Shown one piece after another: positions 1 through 11,965 of a DNA stretch of 64,000 bases. The stretch covers positions 186,001 to 250,000 of the forward strand of contig OX345652.1 in the NCBI GenBank assembly GCA_947044365.1, written 5' to 3'. Position numbers and translations under genes: made by a program. Within the stretch, counting starts at the first letter, position 1. Each line of letters starts with the position of its first letter. Below the pieces are notes generated by a model. It saw nothing but the letters and a program-made list of their open reading frames with translations, was not told the DNA's origin and did no database searches. Source of the DNA: Petrosia ficiformis. Lineage: Eukaryota; Porifera; Demospongiae; Haplosclerida; Petrosiidae.

Positions 1-56
1 TGAATAACAGATTCTCTGTAACTTTGTAGAAGTGCTTGTTGTGTGAATGACAACAT

Positions 57-356
57 CCTCTATAAATAAACAAAAGAAATAATAAATAAACAAAAGAATA
101 ATAAACAAACAAAAGAAATAATAAACAAACAAAAGAATAATAAACAAACAAAAGAAATAATAAACAAACAAAGGAAATAATAAACAAATAAAAGAATAAT
201 AAACAAACAAAAGAAAAATAAACAAACAAAAGAAATAATAAACAAAGCAAACAAATAATAAACAAACAAAAGAAATAATAAACAAACAAAAGAAATAATA
301 AACAAACAAAAGAAATAATAAACTAAAGAAACAAATAAACAAAGCAAATAACACAA
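57..356. repeat. AAACAAACAAAAGAAATAAT-type intronic repeat
   Basis: A-rich tandem repeat with a roughly 18-20 bp unit built from AAACAAACAAAAGAAATAAT, directly 3' of the last visible BRCA2 exon on the minus strand, so intronic. An open frame across it is an artefact of the repeat. I see no gene in bases 1-356. Confidence 0.85.
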
Positions 357-374
357 CTAGCCTTTATTACTTAC

Positions 375-3300
375 CATTAGTGTATCAGGATCATCAACAC
401 TTTTTACTGTATTATAAATATCTTCACCATCTTGTAAGTTTCTTAAAGAACGTGATGTCAATCTACCTGATCGTCTTCTTCGTTTAGCCATCTGAGCCTC
501 TGATAAATGTAGACAAAAACAGTAGAACCAAACAATAACAATACCAAACCAACCATTTCTAGATACTTCGTTTTCAAATTCTCTTTCCACCTTTTGACAC
601 AATGCTTCTATTTTTAATTTTCTGACTTCATTGGATTTACCAGATATCTTCTCTTCCATTCTCTGATTTCTAAACACCTTACTACCATCAAACATCTTCT
701 CCATATATATTAGAGGATAAACTCGAGCAATCACTACCTGTATCATAGTCACATGACCTAATGAAAAAGCATGTGATAGCCACATGATCACCTGTATACA
801 TGGTATTAGTCCTCCTTGAGGAAACACAGTGCGAAGACCAAATATTGGAGGATGTTTTAAACTGGCAACACCAAGACGAGATGCCCAGTGAGCACGTCGT
901 ACAGAATTCACAAAGATTCGTAAAGATTTACCTTTTGCAACCTTAAACATATGATAGCATATATACTTAGGTACTTATAAAACAGGTTCAACATACCTCT
1001 AGTGGATGTCCAAGTTGATCACTACCAGTTAATTCTGCCCCCCATATCAATAGCTTACAACCAATCATAATGAAACCACGATTAACAAATGAACAAAGAT
1101 ATGAATCTAAAATAACAGGAATGCTGTACCATCCATCAGTGACTTCAAATGTCTGTAATTATAGAATAGAAATCATAACTAACTACATGTACACCATAAC
1201 TAACTAGATGTATGTACCTACCTACCTATTTACCTACCTACCTACCTAGCTACTTACCTAGTTACCTATCTACCTACCTACGTATCTACCTAGCTAGCTA
1301 GCTACCTACCCCTACCTACCTACCTAGCTACCTGTCTACATGTACCCACCTACCTGTCTACCTACCTAGCTACTAGCTACCTACGTATCTACCTAGCTAC
1401 CTACCCCTACCTAGCTAGCTACCTATCTAGCTACCTGTCTACATGTACCTACCTACCTGTCTACCTACCTAGCTACCTATCTACCTAGCTACCTACCTGC
1501 TCCTACCTACCTACTTACCTACTTACCCACCCACCTACCTACCTAGCTACCTACCTAGCTACCTACCTACTTACCTACCTACATGTTTATTACTTACCCT
1601 TCCTCCATTCTCCACACAACTCACACACAATATCATTGGACGAGATGCTGTGTCATCTCCTTCACAAATCCGATGAATAATTGATCTAATAACACAAGAC
1701 ATAAATGATGACACTAATACTGATATTGGTTACCATAGTGATGACGAATAATTTATTTCTTACCTCTTGGCACGATCTATTTCAATATCATACCGATATT
1801 TCATTTGCATCAAAAACCGGTCAACAGTTAGACATCTGTAGAATAGACACACGCACACACATACACCAGTCCAGTGTAACCTCAGTTACCTCACTACTAA
1901 ACAAGACACACACACAAACCTTCCTGCAAATCTCTGAGGGAAACAGACTTCATAAGAAGCTAGTTTCCACACAATCCAACGATAGTGATTAATAAACCAA
2001 TCTTTATTAATAAGTGTAGGGTCAACCCCTGGACTAATAATGAAACATCTGAATTAGAAGAGAGAACATTAATGAATTAGTATATATATTATATTTGACA
2101 GATACCATAAGTGGTGCATACATCAATATAGACAGATAGCTCAATAGATAGATGTATATAATATATAATGGGGTCAATTAGAAAGAGAATACATTGATAA
2201 ATAGATGCAATAGAAGATAAATAGATGCAAGTGAAATAATATAATTCTAACTTCCATAATTCTTCTAGACCTATACTTCCATTATCAAGAGATAAAATTA
2301 CTCCATCTCCAACACACACATTTCTTTGTTCGATAGCCAATGAACTAAAATTATGATCTCTAGAGAAAACAAAATCTGTTGCCGTGGTAACTGATACATT
2401 CAGTACAGCAGGTGATATCCCCATTTCTAATAACTGAAAGGAAAGAGTTTGAAGTATATATATAATTATATAAATATTAATATTTAAATCAATACCTCTT
2501 CTTCAGTATGTCTAATTAATTTCTCTCTTCCTCCTGCTAGTTTGATGAGAGGTATTCGAACCACCTTCATTCCTTCACGAGAACTTACAATGGTACCAGC
2601 TTGTTGACAAACTGGCCTCTGATTGGTCGGCATGGTTACAGTAGGTGTAGTGACAGCATGTGTTTGTGGAGTATTGCTCAAAGCTATTTGTGTGAGAGTA
2701 GTATCAGCAAATGACTCCACTTGACTCACAGTCATGTGAAGAGGACTAAGACGAGGACAATAATTTTCATCCATTTTTTCTTCTCTCTTTTCATTTTCTT
2801 CCATTAAATACATATTTGGTGTTGACACAGTTGTTTTCCAAATTGGTGTGACCTTTGACCTTGGATTTTTTGACTGGTACGATAGTCCATCTTTAAATCT
2901 GTAGAATAATAACATTCATATACCAGCCAATAAAATAATAAAAATTATAATACTTTAGATGGGCTGGTGTTGCCGTGGTAACAGTTGCTGAGACAGATAA
3001 AGCTTTTTTTGGAGACAATTTTCTTTGTATATTTCTGTCAAAAAGAGTAGCTAATAACAGAATAATAAAATATATATTATAAATATACTCGATACAACAT
3101 ACCATCGGGACAAGACAATCGACTTCTATGCATAATGGATCTATGTTTAGGACTATATTCTTCTGAGAGTTCAGGAAAGGAAGATAACTGAATATACTTC
3201 TACTACTACAAACATATCATACCTTCAAATGATTTATCAAGTATTTCTTTATCATCAAGTCTTTCCATCTGAGTACATTCTTCAGATAGTACCATCTTTG

Positions 3301-6300
3301 CAGCTTTTAAACAACTCTCCGATATTTCAACAGGTTTTCCACTACCTGTAGTGAACCCTATACTATGAGAAGAGTTTTGAGAGGGTTCTTCAGATAGTAC
3401 CATCTTTGCAGCTTTTAAAGAACTCTCCGATATCTTAACAGGTTTTCCACTACCTGTAGTAAACCCTACATTATGAGAAGAGTTTATAGAGGGTTCTTCA
3501 GATAGTACCATCTTTGCAGCTTTTAAAGAACTCTCTGATATTTCAACAGGTTTTCCACTACCTGTAGTGAACCCTATACTATGAGAAGTGTTTCTAGAGG
3601 GTCCTTCAGATAGTACCATCTTTGCAGCTTTTAAAGAACTCTCCGATATCTTAACAGGTTTTCCACTACCTGTAGTAAACCCAATATTATGAGAAGAGTT
3701 TGTAGAGGGTTCTTCAGATAGTACCATCTTTGCAGCTTTTAAAGAACTCTCCGATATCTTAACAGGTTTTCCACTACCTGTAGTAAACCCAATATTATGA
3801 GAAGAGTTTGTAGAGGGTTCTTCAGATAGTACCATCTTTGCAGCTTTTAAAGAACTCTCCGATATCTTAACAGGTTTTCCACTACCTGTAGTAAACCCAA
3901 TATTATGAGAAGAGTTTGTAGAGGGTTCTTCAGATAGTACCATCTTTGCAGCTTTTAAAGAACTCTCCGATATCTTAACAGGTTTTCCACTACCTGTAGT
4001 AAACCCAATATTATGAGAAGAGTTTGTAGAGGGTTCTTCAGATAGTACCATCTTTGCAGCTTTTAAAGAACTCTCTGATATTTCAACAGGTTTTCCACTA
4101 CCTGTAGTGAACCCTATACTATGAGAAGAGTTTGTAGAGGGTTCTTCAGATAGTACCATCTTTGCAGCTTTTAAAGAACTCTCCGATATCTTAACAGGTT
4201 TTCCACTACCTGTAGTAAACCCTACATTATGAGAAGAATTTGTAGAGAGTTCTTCAGATAGTACCATCTTTGCAGCTTTTAAAGAACTCTCTGATATTTC
4301 AACAGGTTTACCACCACCTGTAGTGAACAGTGAAGTCATGTTTTTGTCCTTTATACCACATGTAGGAATACATAAATGTTCAGAAGATACAGGCTCTGAA
4401 ACGAGAGCCTTTGCAGTTTCCAAAGCACATGTTGATAATGTTATTTTCTTACCACTGGGTGTAGTTTCGCTCACATGACTGTCACATGATACAGTACTTA
4501 ATACTTTATCATTATCATGTGAAGTTGTTATTTCATGCTCTTTCCTTTTACTAGTAAATCCATGTGGATGTGACATGGATGGAGTTGTATCATTGCTTGA
4601 CTCTCTGCCGTCTTCAGACTCAATCTGAAATAGAGCATCTATTTCAGTAGTAGTAGATAACAGTTTTTTACCTATATCATCACACTCCTCTTCATCATAT
4701 TTACAGATTTTAGGAAGTTGTGTAAATGTATTGAATTCTTCCCAATCAATGTCAACAGGAACAAGCTTGTCCTCGTGACAAATAATGGTACTCTTCTTTC
4801 CTTCCTCATCACATGACATACAGTTGTTGCTATGACAACTAGGTACCTTGCTGTTATTTTGGTCATCAGAAAGAAGCTCTTGAGCTTTTTCTATAGCAAT
4901 CTTTGATAATCTCATGGTTTTTCCAGAACCAGTAGTGAATCCACTTGTAACTTGTTTACATTGAATATCTTGATTAAAAATTGGACTGTATTGTGGATTC
5001 GATGGACTAGCCACACCCTTTTTTATTACATGATCAACAGCAGGTGTAGATGTCTGTTTAGGGGCAAATTGTTTGAGGAGCCATGCTCTGGATTCCTTTT
5101 CTTCTTTATTGGACACTTCAGAAACTAATCGAGGAGGATTGTAACCTCCAGTAGGCTGTCGAGGTGTACTTATAACACTTGGGATAAATGCTCCGTGTAG
5201 CATTTTAGGTCTAACAGGTGTAATGTCATGGTTAACATGACGATTTGGTGTACTAGTTGCTATGGTATTTTCCAGTACAGATGAAACCTTGGGTTTCTTA
5301 GGGGATATGAGAGTTCCAAGATCAGGTGGGCGGGGTCTTTTGATTGGAGGTTGATAACGAGATCTTGTAATACTAGATCCTCTATTAATTTGGGACCCAG
5401 AGGGGTAAATGAACCTCACAGTAGAGTGATTACCATTCGTTTTATTTTGGTTGTCTTCCTCCATCTGATATTCATTTTCCTCGTTCTGCTGTTCATCATT
5501 TATCTCTCCATCTTCCATTTTCTCTCCTTCATATTTCACATCTTCCTCATGATTTACACACAACTCGTCATCACTTTCTCTGAGTTCACAACTGTCCATT
5601 TTATTATCATCTTGTATCCTGTCTAGTTCATCTAATTGACTATTACTCATGAATAACACATCTATTGAAGGCACAGAGATAGAGCTGTGATGAAATGAAG
5701 ACGATGGTTGCACTGAGTTGCTAAATAATTGTTTAGGTATGGGCGTGGTTTTGTTTAGTGTTCCAATATGTTTTGTAGTTTCTATCGGACTATAAAATAG
5801 TTCAGTACTCAAGAGGGATTGACTATGAGGTATAGTCTCACTAGGTAGATCATCTTTGTGAAACAGTTTTCGAGCTAAACCCTAAAAATGACACATAGAT
5901 AGATACATACATACATACATACATACGTAGATGGATTAATAGACGCACATCTGGAGGACTCAAAGTAGTATTTCCAGTAACATTTTCCTCTTCCTTACAC
6001 TCTTCATTATTAAAAGATGTTGATACATCACTAGTCATCATAGATACACTGTCATCAACATTGAACATTTCACGAAAACATGTGGGTGTTCCCATTGCAG
6101 CAGACCATACAGTATCATCAATATCTAATTTTAATATGCTTGGAGTACCTGTCAGTCCCTAAAAGATATTATTGTGTCTTTATCATGTGATTAAATACAT
6201 TAAACACACCTTTTGAGCTGTACTGGCCACACCCACTTGATATGACGATTTACTGTGGAGGTGTGGTTTTGATGACGGCAGTGGACTTTCAAATAACGAT

Positions 6301-6799
6301 TGACTGAGATTAGATATACTGAAACAACAGATTTGATATTGAATTATAATCTATACACATACATACATACATAAATATAATAGGAGGTATATATATATAA
6401 CAGGTCCTATATACAAAATATAGGACCTGAGTTTTGTGTCCGAGGATGTGATAAAGCCTGAGCATGCGAGGGCTATATCACATCCGAGGACGCAAAACAA
6501 GGGTCCTATATGCAGCATATAGGACCTATTAGCGTACTATATACAATATATTGTATGATGGTGACATCTCCTGCATAGTGTGCACATGGAAGGTCTATAT
6601 ACAATATATAGGACTCACCACATCAAAGGGATGATGTCACCATCATACTATATATATAATCAACTGACTAACTTATCGTCTAGCTCTGTTTCTTCCACTT
6701 CTTTCTCTTCTTCCTTTTCTACAATGGCCAAATCTTGATGATCATCACAGACATGATCCTCTACTACTTCTCTGAGAATACAAAACCTCCTTTCTTCTC
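375..6799 (-). CDS. BRCA2: BRCA2 homologue, 3' end beyond window
   Basis: Recombination mediator that loads RAD51 on single-stranded DNA. Exons read by eye (high to low): 6799-6673, 6318-6210, 6158-5949, 5881-3223 (large BRC exon), about 3192-3107, 3088-2965, 2900-2494, 2434-2250, 2030-1920, 1835-1764, about 1705-1610, 1154-998, and 950-375 with two in-frame short introns. Phases agree across the joins I checked. The helical domain is clear (NHYRWIVWKLASYE, then CLTVDRFLMQMKYRYDIEID), followed by OB1 (DGWYSIPV, WGAELTGSD) and the start of the tower (ARVYPLIYMEK, LRNLQDGEDIYNTVKS). The rest of the tower, OB2 and OB3 lie left of base 1. BRC repeats fill the large exon. The first coding exon is not settled; an ATG at 7090 or a small exon at 6810-7090 could supply it. 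The gene is head to head with the sulfotransferase at 7089. Identity is near certain from the DNA-binding domain; individual exon edges may be off by a few bases. Confidence 0.93.
1195..1590. repeat. CTAC tetranucleotide tract in BRCA2 intron
   Basis: About 400 bp of imperfect CTAC repeats with interspersed CTAG and CTGT variants fill the intron between the two BRCA2 exons ending near 1154 and starting near 1610. The tract is decayed rather than pure, so it is older than the ATAC tracts elsewhere in the window. Confidence 0.9.
3225..4345 (-). repeat. Array of ten 36-residue BRC repeats
   Basis: Ten tandem coding repeats of 108 bp lie inside the large BRCA2 exon. The consensus begins GFTTGSGKPVKISESSLKAA and continues to KMVLSEEPSTNSSHN. 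BRC repeats bind RAD51 through FxxA and a downstream LFDE-like motif. Here the first motif reads FTTG in all copies and the second VLSE. Three consecutive copies are identical in protein, and the copies differ mainly at K/E after PV and in the spacer. An eleventh, diverged repeat (FTTGSGKTMRLSK) lies upstream near 4890-4960, and a degenerate one (TTPSGKKITLS) near 4390-4480. Confidence 0.93.
6401..6650. mobile_element. Foldback/MITE-like nested inverted repeats in BRCA2 intron
   Basis: The intron between exons at 6318 and 6673 holds several nested palindromes. GTCCTATATAC and its complement form hairpins at about 6403-6427 and 6512-6535. Between them, GTGTCCGAGGATGTGAT (6436-6452) pairs with ATCACATCCGAGGACGC (6477-6493), giving a long stem around 6424-6500. 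A second pair, ATGATGGTGACATC (6555-6568) and its exact complement (6633-6646), encloses another GTCTATATAC hairpin. There is no coding capacity. The structure fits a non-autonomous foldback or MITE; target-site duplications are not clear. Confidence 0.75.
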
Positions 6800-7088
6800 C
6801 TGTAAGTACAATTAATTATAACAATTATCAAATGTCTTAAATCTGATTGGATGATCATGCAAAATGTCAGCAGCTGTGTTTGGTATTTCTAATTCAAAGA
6901 TTTCAAACCTTTTAATAGACTTGATAATGGTTGATATAAAGAACCACTGCAGGAACTTGAGGATTCCATGTGGGTCATTCCATTCCACTCCACCCACACT
7001 AGTACTAACATAACAGTAGTGGGCTAGGCTCCAGCTAGCTCCTCCCTGCAGTAAATTACTATACTGGAGAGTACTGAAGGGTGGAAAC

Positions 7089-8288
7089 ATGTCTCGGATT
7101 TTTGATGTTTCTCTCCATGCTATTACTATTGTGTTGTTATTGAATGCATTGTGTATATTCTACAGTGCAGTAGACCCGTACGCTACAAGAGAACCTACGA
7201 AGACAAGGACTGATTGCAATTGTACATGTTCTTCTCATTACCTCAAGCATCACCATGTAATGAAACCTCATACGAATCCATCATTCTTACCTATTCAAGA
7301 TTTTATTCCTCCTGGGTTTTCTACATTAGATCCTTCATATTCTAAATACTCCCTAACTCGTATCGGCAGTGAGCTATCATTCAGTTACAAATCTTGTCCG
7401 GCACAATCTGTCATGGTGTCAGATTGGACAAAGATAGAACCAATTCATAAAACCTGTCCTGCTGTTTTTATTATTGGGGCTCGTAAAGGAGGTACAACAT
7501 CTCTTTATCAATATCTATCTAACCATCCAGATTTTGAAGGCTATCATCTTGAAGAAGGACCCAAAGCAGGAGAGACTTTCCATTTTTCTAATCGATATTC
7601 AACTGAGAGCTGGGATCTTTACAAGTCTCGATTCACCAAACAACACTTTATGACAGGAGATGCAAGCGTTGGAAACTTTGTCAATTGCGAAGTACCAAAA
7701 AGAATATTTGAATCTTGTGGTAACTTTTCAAAAATTGTAATAATATTGCGAAACCCAATCAACAGATACACATCTAACTTTTTAATGCGTGCTCGACTGG
7801 GAACCAGAGCTAATAACAACACTGGTATTTCCACTATCACTAAACTAGAAATGCAGTCATACGTGGATACACTATTAGCAAAAGGTATTGATATTAATGC
7901 TGCAATGAGTAAAGGACCTAAGCTGTGGTCTAAGTTTCTATGCATGTACAAACCTTCTCGTAATATGATATACGAAGGATTGTATTATGTGCATTTGATG
8001 AACTGGTTATGTAATTATCCTTCAGAAAATATAATTATTCTAAACAGTGAAGAATTTTATCAAAACACTTCCGAAATTTTGAAACAGGTTTATCAATTCC
8101 TTGGTCTTCAACCACTTAGCAATGATCATAGAAATCTCATTACTTCATTTGTATTTAATAAAGGATCGCAAACCGTTTTATCACATCAAATTTTACAAAA
8201 AAGTGATCGTAAAAAATTGAATGCATTGTACAAATCCTTCAACAAAGAACTAATGAAACTATTAACATGGGACGTTGACTGGAAATAG
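7089..8288 (+). CDS. Golgi carbohydrate sulfotransferase, single exon
   Basis: A 399-residue intronless sulfotransferase, expected to transfer sulfate from PAPS to a glycan in the Golgi lumen. The N-terminus has a short cytosolic tail and a hydrophobic anchor (residues about 10-27, AITIVLLLNALCIFYSA), giving type II topology. The 5'-phosphosulfate binding loop is FIIGARKGGTTSLYQYL (about 127-143) and the 3'-phosphate site KIVIILRNPINRYTSNF (about 215-231), with the conserved Arg and Ser. Several Asn-X-Ser/Thr sites fit lumenal glycosylation. Length fits the GAG sulfotransferase group (CHST15/UST/HS-sulfotransferase-like), but I cannot name the acceptor sugar. Being intronless among intron-rich neighbours suggests origin by retroposition or ancestral intron loss. 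Its ATG overlaps a candidate antisense ATG for BRCA2. Confidence 0.9.
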   Translation: MSRIFDVSLHAITIVLLLNALCIFYSAVDPYATREPTKTRTDCNCTCSSHYLKHHHVMKPHTNPSFLPIQDFIPPGFSTLDPSYSKYSLTRIGSELSFSYKSCPAQSVMVSDWTKIEPIHKTCPAVFIIGARKGGTTSLYQYLSNHPDFEGYHLEEGPKAGETFHFSNRYSTESWDLYKSRFTKQHFMTGDASVGNFVNCEVPKRIFESCGNFSKIVIILRNPINRYTSNFLMRARLGTRANNNTGISTITKLEMQSYVDTLLAKGIDINAAMSKGPKLWSKFLCMYKPSRNMIYEGLYYVHLMNWLCNYPSENIIILNSEEFYQNTSEILKQVYQFLGLQPLSNDHRNLITSFVFNKGSQTVLSHQILQKSDRKKLNALYKSFNKELMKLLTWDVDWK

Positions 8289-8463
8289 CAGGAGTTCCTT
8301 TGTGGGTTTTGAAATACCTTCATACATATTCTATCATTAATATTTATTATATTACTTATAATAATAAATTATTATTTCTATTATCTTTGAAAAAACAACA
8401 GATTATGATATTCTGTAAATCAAAAGTCACATAAATTACATCATTAGATATCATGTTATCATG

Positions 8464-10243
8464 TTATTTTCTATTTTCATCTTGTTGTTTCTCTCTTTTT
8501 TTCTTCAACTGTTTCATTTGCAATACGGCTTGCTGACGACGGAACGTTTGCATATATGGATTCAACCGCCACATTACTTGGTGATTCTTAAGTGGATTCT
8601 TCTTCAATGGAGCTCTTCTGGTTCTTCTGGGTCTGAAATAAAGGGAGACAGTTTTGTGAATATCTATTATGTAACATCCAATAATGTAGAAAAGTGACAG
8701 TACATGAAACATAAAGAACTTCTGATGGGGGAAAATTCCTTTATACATATCTTACCTACATACGTACATACATACATACACACATAATACATACATAGTA
8801 CATACATAGTTTACATACATACATGTACCAGACATGGGGTTAATGTAATATATTACTATCACCTGATTCACCTCCTAAGTCAATGCATTGGATTGCTATT
8901 ACTGCTCTACTATAAATGAAAATAATACTTAAGGCCAATTACAATTACTATTGCTAATCAGCCATCAAATTACCTATTACTATTACCACATGTCTGATAT
9001 ATGTATACATACATATACATACATACCCTTTACGTCTGAGTTGTCGCTGAACTTCATCTGAATTAATCAGACGGCTTAAATCAGTATTACTCATTACATA
9101 TCGCGGTAATCTAATTAAATAATAAATGATAACTCATTATTAGTAATTTATTAAAACATACTTGTAATCTCTCTTGGTCTGTGATTTTTTAGTAAAGGTG
9201 CCATATATACGATCCAGTTTTTCAAAAGCACTCTTAGACCAGATACAGAACCTACCCAGATGACCTCCTGGAGCAAGCATTAAAACATTGAGCTTATTAA
9301 CACTCAATAGTTCAACTCCTGGTAGATTCCTAAATGCTCTTTTTATTCCACTATCTTTGCTGTATATTATAAGAGGTCCCTTCTTTTGAACATATCGTCG
9401 GTTCCTCATTTTACCTTTCCCAGGGCGAATCTTCTTCGATCTCTTGCTTCTATCTACGTCAACATTAGCATTTAAAGCTGTCAACATCTTCAATGCTTCC
9501 TTTGTTTTGGTAATACTTTGTATAGAATCAGAAACTACCAATGGAATTTCTCCTACTTTAGCGATACGATGCCCTCGAGCTGTCACCAGAGAAGGTAGCG
9601 CTGTGGCTGCTAATGCTGAACACATAGCATATCTTTTCTGATTTAAATTGATTCGACGATGCCATCGACGCCATGTCTTGGTTGGTGCGAACATTCTTCC
9701 TTTACGACACATCTAGAAATTAAGGTTAAGTACAAAACACACAAGAGTATGAAATAATAATTTTATGTAAAGCTACTCTATTGGAATTTAAAGCAGAAGC
9801 CGACTCAGTAATGTTAAATACAATATTTCTATACAATATGTCAAATGGGAAAATAAACCAGCCTTTGCAAATCCACATAACATATAACTCTACTTATAAA
9901 TGGATACATTCCCAAAAGCTGCTTGTCCAGATCGATGGGTCCCACCTCCTCTAACACGAGGTATACGAGCCACAGCTCGACCTGTACCCCACGACTCAGC
10001 ACTCGTCTGATGTCCAGCTTTTCTGGACACAGCGTACGGCTGTCTCTTGTTCTTTGACATATTGGTATGGACAAATTGTAAAATATCACTTCTTATTGGT
10101 GCTTTAAACACTGCTGGCAGGCCAACCTGTCCACATGATTTACCCTCTGCATCAAACACAGTGACTAATGGCCTAGCAGACTGAAATACACAGACATGAA
10201 TCATGCAACATATAATATGTTTATTAATAGCTCTCCTTACCAT
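8464..10243 (-). CDS. RPL4: 60S ribosomal protein L4 (uL4)
   Basis: Structural protein of the large ribosomal subunit; its internal loop reaches the peptide exit tunnel. Five coding exons: 10243-10241 (only the ATG), 10180-9908, 9712-9162, 9110-9027 and 8632-8464. The protein begins [16 protein letters not shown] and carries the tunnel-loop region ([19 protein letters not shown]) and the family block [20 protein letters not shown]. It continues [18 protein letters not shown] and ends with a basic lysine-rich tail ([18 protein letters not shown] ... ENRK). Phases agree at all joins. A first exon consisting solely of the initiator codon is common in ribosomal protein genes. It shares a 159-bp promoter with COMMD6. 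The roughly 195- and 394-bp introns could host snoRNAs, but I found no convincing C/D or H/ACA boxes. Confidence 0.97.
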
Positions 10244-10402
10244 CTTCCTAGATTTCCCTGTTCTTCTTTATACTTGATGTACAAAGATTCACCCACTATT
10301 ATAAAGATACCCTTTCTTACCCACGAGGATCCAAGAGTCTGCGCATGCGCAGTAGCCTTCTTGGTAAAAGGTGGAGTTCTATGTTTGGAATAAGCTTATA
10401 AG
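10244..10402. promoter_or_regulatory. Bidirectional RPL4/COMMD6 promoter with NRF1 palindrome
   Basis: The 159 bp between the RPL4 and COMMD6 initiators contains TGCGCATGCGCA at 10340-10351, a perfect match to the NRF1 (alpha-PAL) consensus, in a locally GC-rich pocket of AT-rich DNA. On the minus strand TATAAAG lies about 30 bp upstream of the RPL4 ATG. NRF1 sites at divergent housekeeping promoters are well established in animals; use of this site is inferred. Confidence 0.75.
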
Positions 10403-11874
10403 ATGGGTATACTAACAAATGCTCCTCAAGGCTTCTCAGAAGCTGTTTCGATGTTAAATGTGTTACCACAAAGTCTATTAGGAGAAATGGTAAAAAAAAA
10501 CCAATTAATATTCTAATTAATGCCCACTTTCTCCCTCAGTGTCAGGATGTTATGGCATTCTTACAATACAAACCAGGATTTATCAACATAGATAATTATG
10601 AAATAGTGAGTCGTATATAAATATGTGTTTCATTTGCTGTATACACTATATATAGTCAGTGTCAATGCTTCCGGTAGCAAGTGGACAACTAATTAAAGCT
10701 GAGATGTGTATTAATGCACTAAAATATATTTTCAGGTAATTAAATATTCTATTTATTCATATTATTTTAGTAATATAGTATTTACTAACAAACCGATGAT
10801 ATAACTTTAGAAGTACACCTACTATGTAGTTAACTTAATGATATCACATATATCTTATGGTATTGGATTCCTTCACTTGTATTTACTCATTATCATTAAT
10901 CAGAAATGACATTATTAGTACTCTTATTACAATATCATTACATTACTAACTACCAATATAGTGTTTCTTCCAGGATAAATATTAAATGTGTAGTAGTGTA
11001 TAATTAGTGTATAATATTTAGTCAACAAACAATGTTATGTTAATAATACATGATACACAGAGTGCAGTGGTACCACCCTGTGGGGGGAACACTAATGATA
11101 ATGATTTACACTAACTACCAATCTATTTATCAGTGAATGACTAGTCAGCTCTACATTATATATATATATATAATGTTTGTCTCTTATTAGATCAGCTGCT
11201 TTACAAACGTTATCAGTAGATGCTCTTGTGAGTGAATTGAAATCGTCTTTATTATTTCAAGATAATAGTCTCGTTGTGTTAAAAGAGGTTTGGAAGATTG
11301 AAGGACCTCATCTCTGTTCTTTACCAAAACAAGCATTATCGGTAGGAGAGGTATGTATATATCTATCAAATTTACAAAATGACCATTTTGTCTCAATGGT
11401 GATAATCATGTGATTATTTTCATTGTTAATGTTATTTATTTTTTAGCTCATTTCAATGGACTGGAATCTTGGTATGTCGATGAGTTCTAATTCATGTAGA
11501 TCTCTGAATTCACCTCATGTTGGTTTGGAACTAAAGGTATCTGAATCCAGAGGAGAGATAAAAACAACAAATATACATATGAGTCTTCCTGAATTCCAGG
11601 TAAGAAGACCTAGTACATATTAGTAGGAAACAAGAATGATTAATTGCTAATGTTAGACTAGCCGACTAGTACAATGAAGAATAAAATCCCCTACATAGTA
11701 TGCTGCGTCATACATGTATGTTATACCTACCTATGTACATACATGCACACAGTGACCTCATACATACATATTTTATGTATATATAGTGTATCTATGTAAT
11801 ATGAAAGCTTTGTTTTCTTTCAGAATTTTGCTACTCAACTGAAGGAAATGTCTAATGCACTTGAAACTGCATAG
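10403..11874 (+). CDS. COMMD6: COMM domain-containing protein 6
   Basis: Subunit of the Commander complex, which with retriever and CCC components recycles endosomal cargo and influences NF-kB. Six exons: 10403-10489, 10540-10605, 10656-10735, 11191-11350, 11447-11599 and 11824-11874, with consistent phases. The C-terminal COMM domain is diagnostic: MDWNLGMSMSSNSCRSLNSP, then LKVSESRGEIKTTN and LPEFQNFATQLKEMSNALET. The closing segment matches COMMD6 rather than other COMMD paralogues. The protein has an N-terminal HN-like helical domain (ILTNAPQGFSEAVSMLNVL) that the short human COMMD6 largely lacks, so this looks like the ancestral long form. Its 3' end converges on RWDD1 about 90 bp away. 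Confidence 0.93.
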
Positions 11875-11965
11875 CAATATAATTATATTATTATTTGTAT
11901 ACTTTATTATTAATGAAGAGAATATGAAAATGAATATTAATGAACTCAGTATCTGCAGCCCTCTA

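Noticed and set aside
60..356. 98-residue Phe/Leu/Tyr-rich frame resembling a membrane protein
   Set aside because: It is the complement of an A-rich tandem repeat in a BRCA2 intron.
6812..7090. 92-residue frame as the complete first exon of BRCA2
   Set aside because: It contains a WF pair but does not join the exon at 6799 in frame at its obvious donor; only the first few codons could be used. Left as undecided rather than annotated.
8633..9026. Possible snoRNA in RPL4 intron 4
   Set aside because: Partial TGATG and CTGA-like strings exist, but no paired C/D boxes with terminal stem or H/ACA hinge could be found by eye.
9444..9641. Antisense open frame opposite RPL4
   Set aside because: Shadow of the coding exon; no similarity or splice structure of its own.
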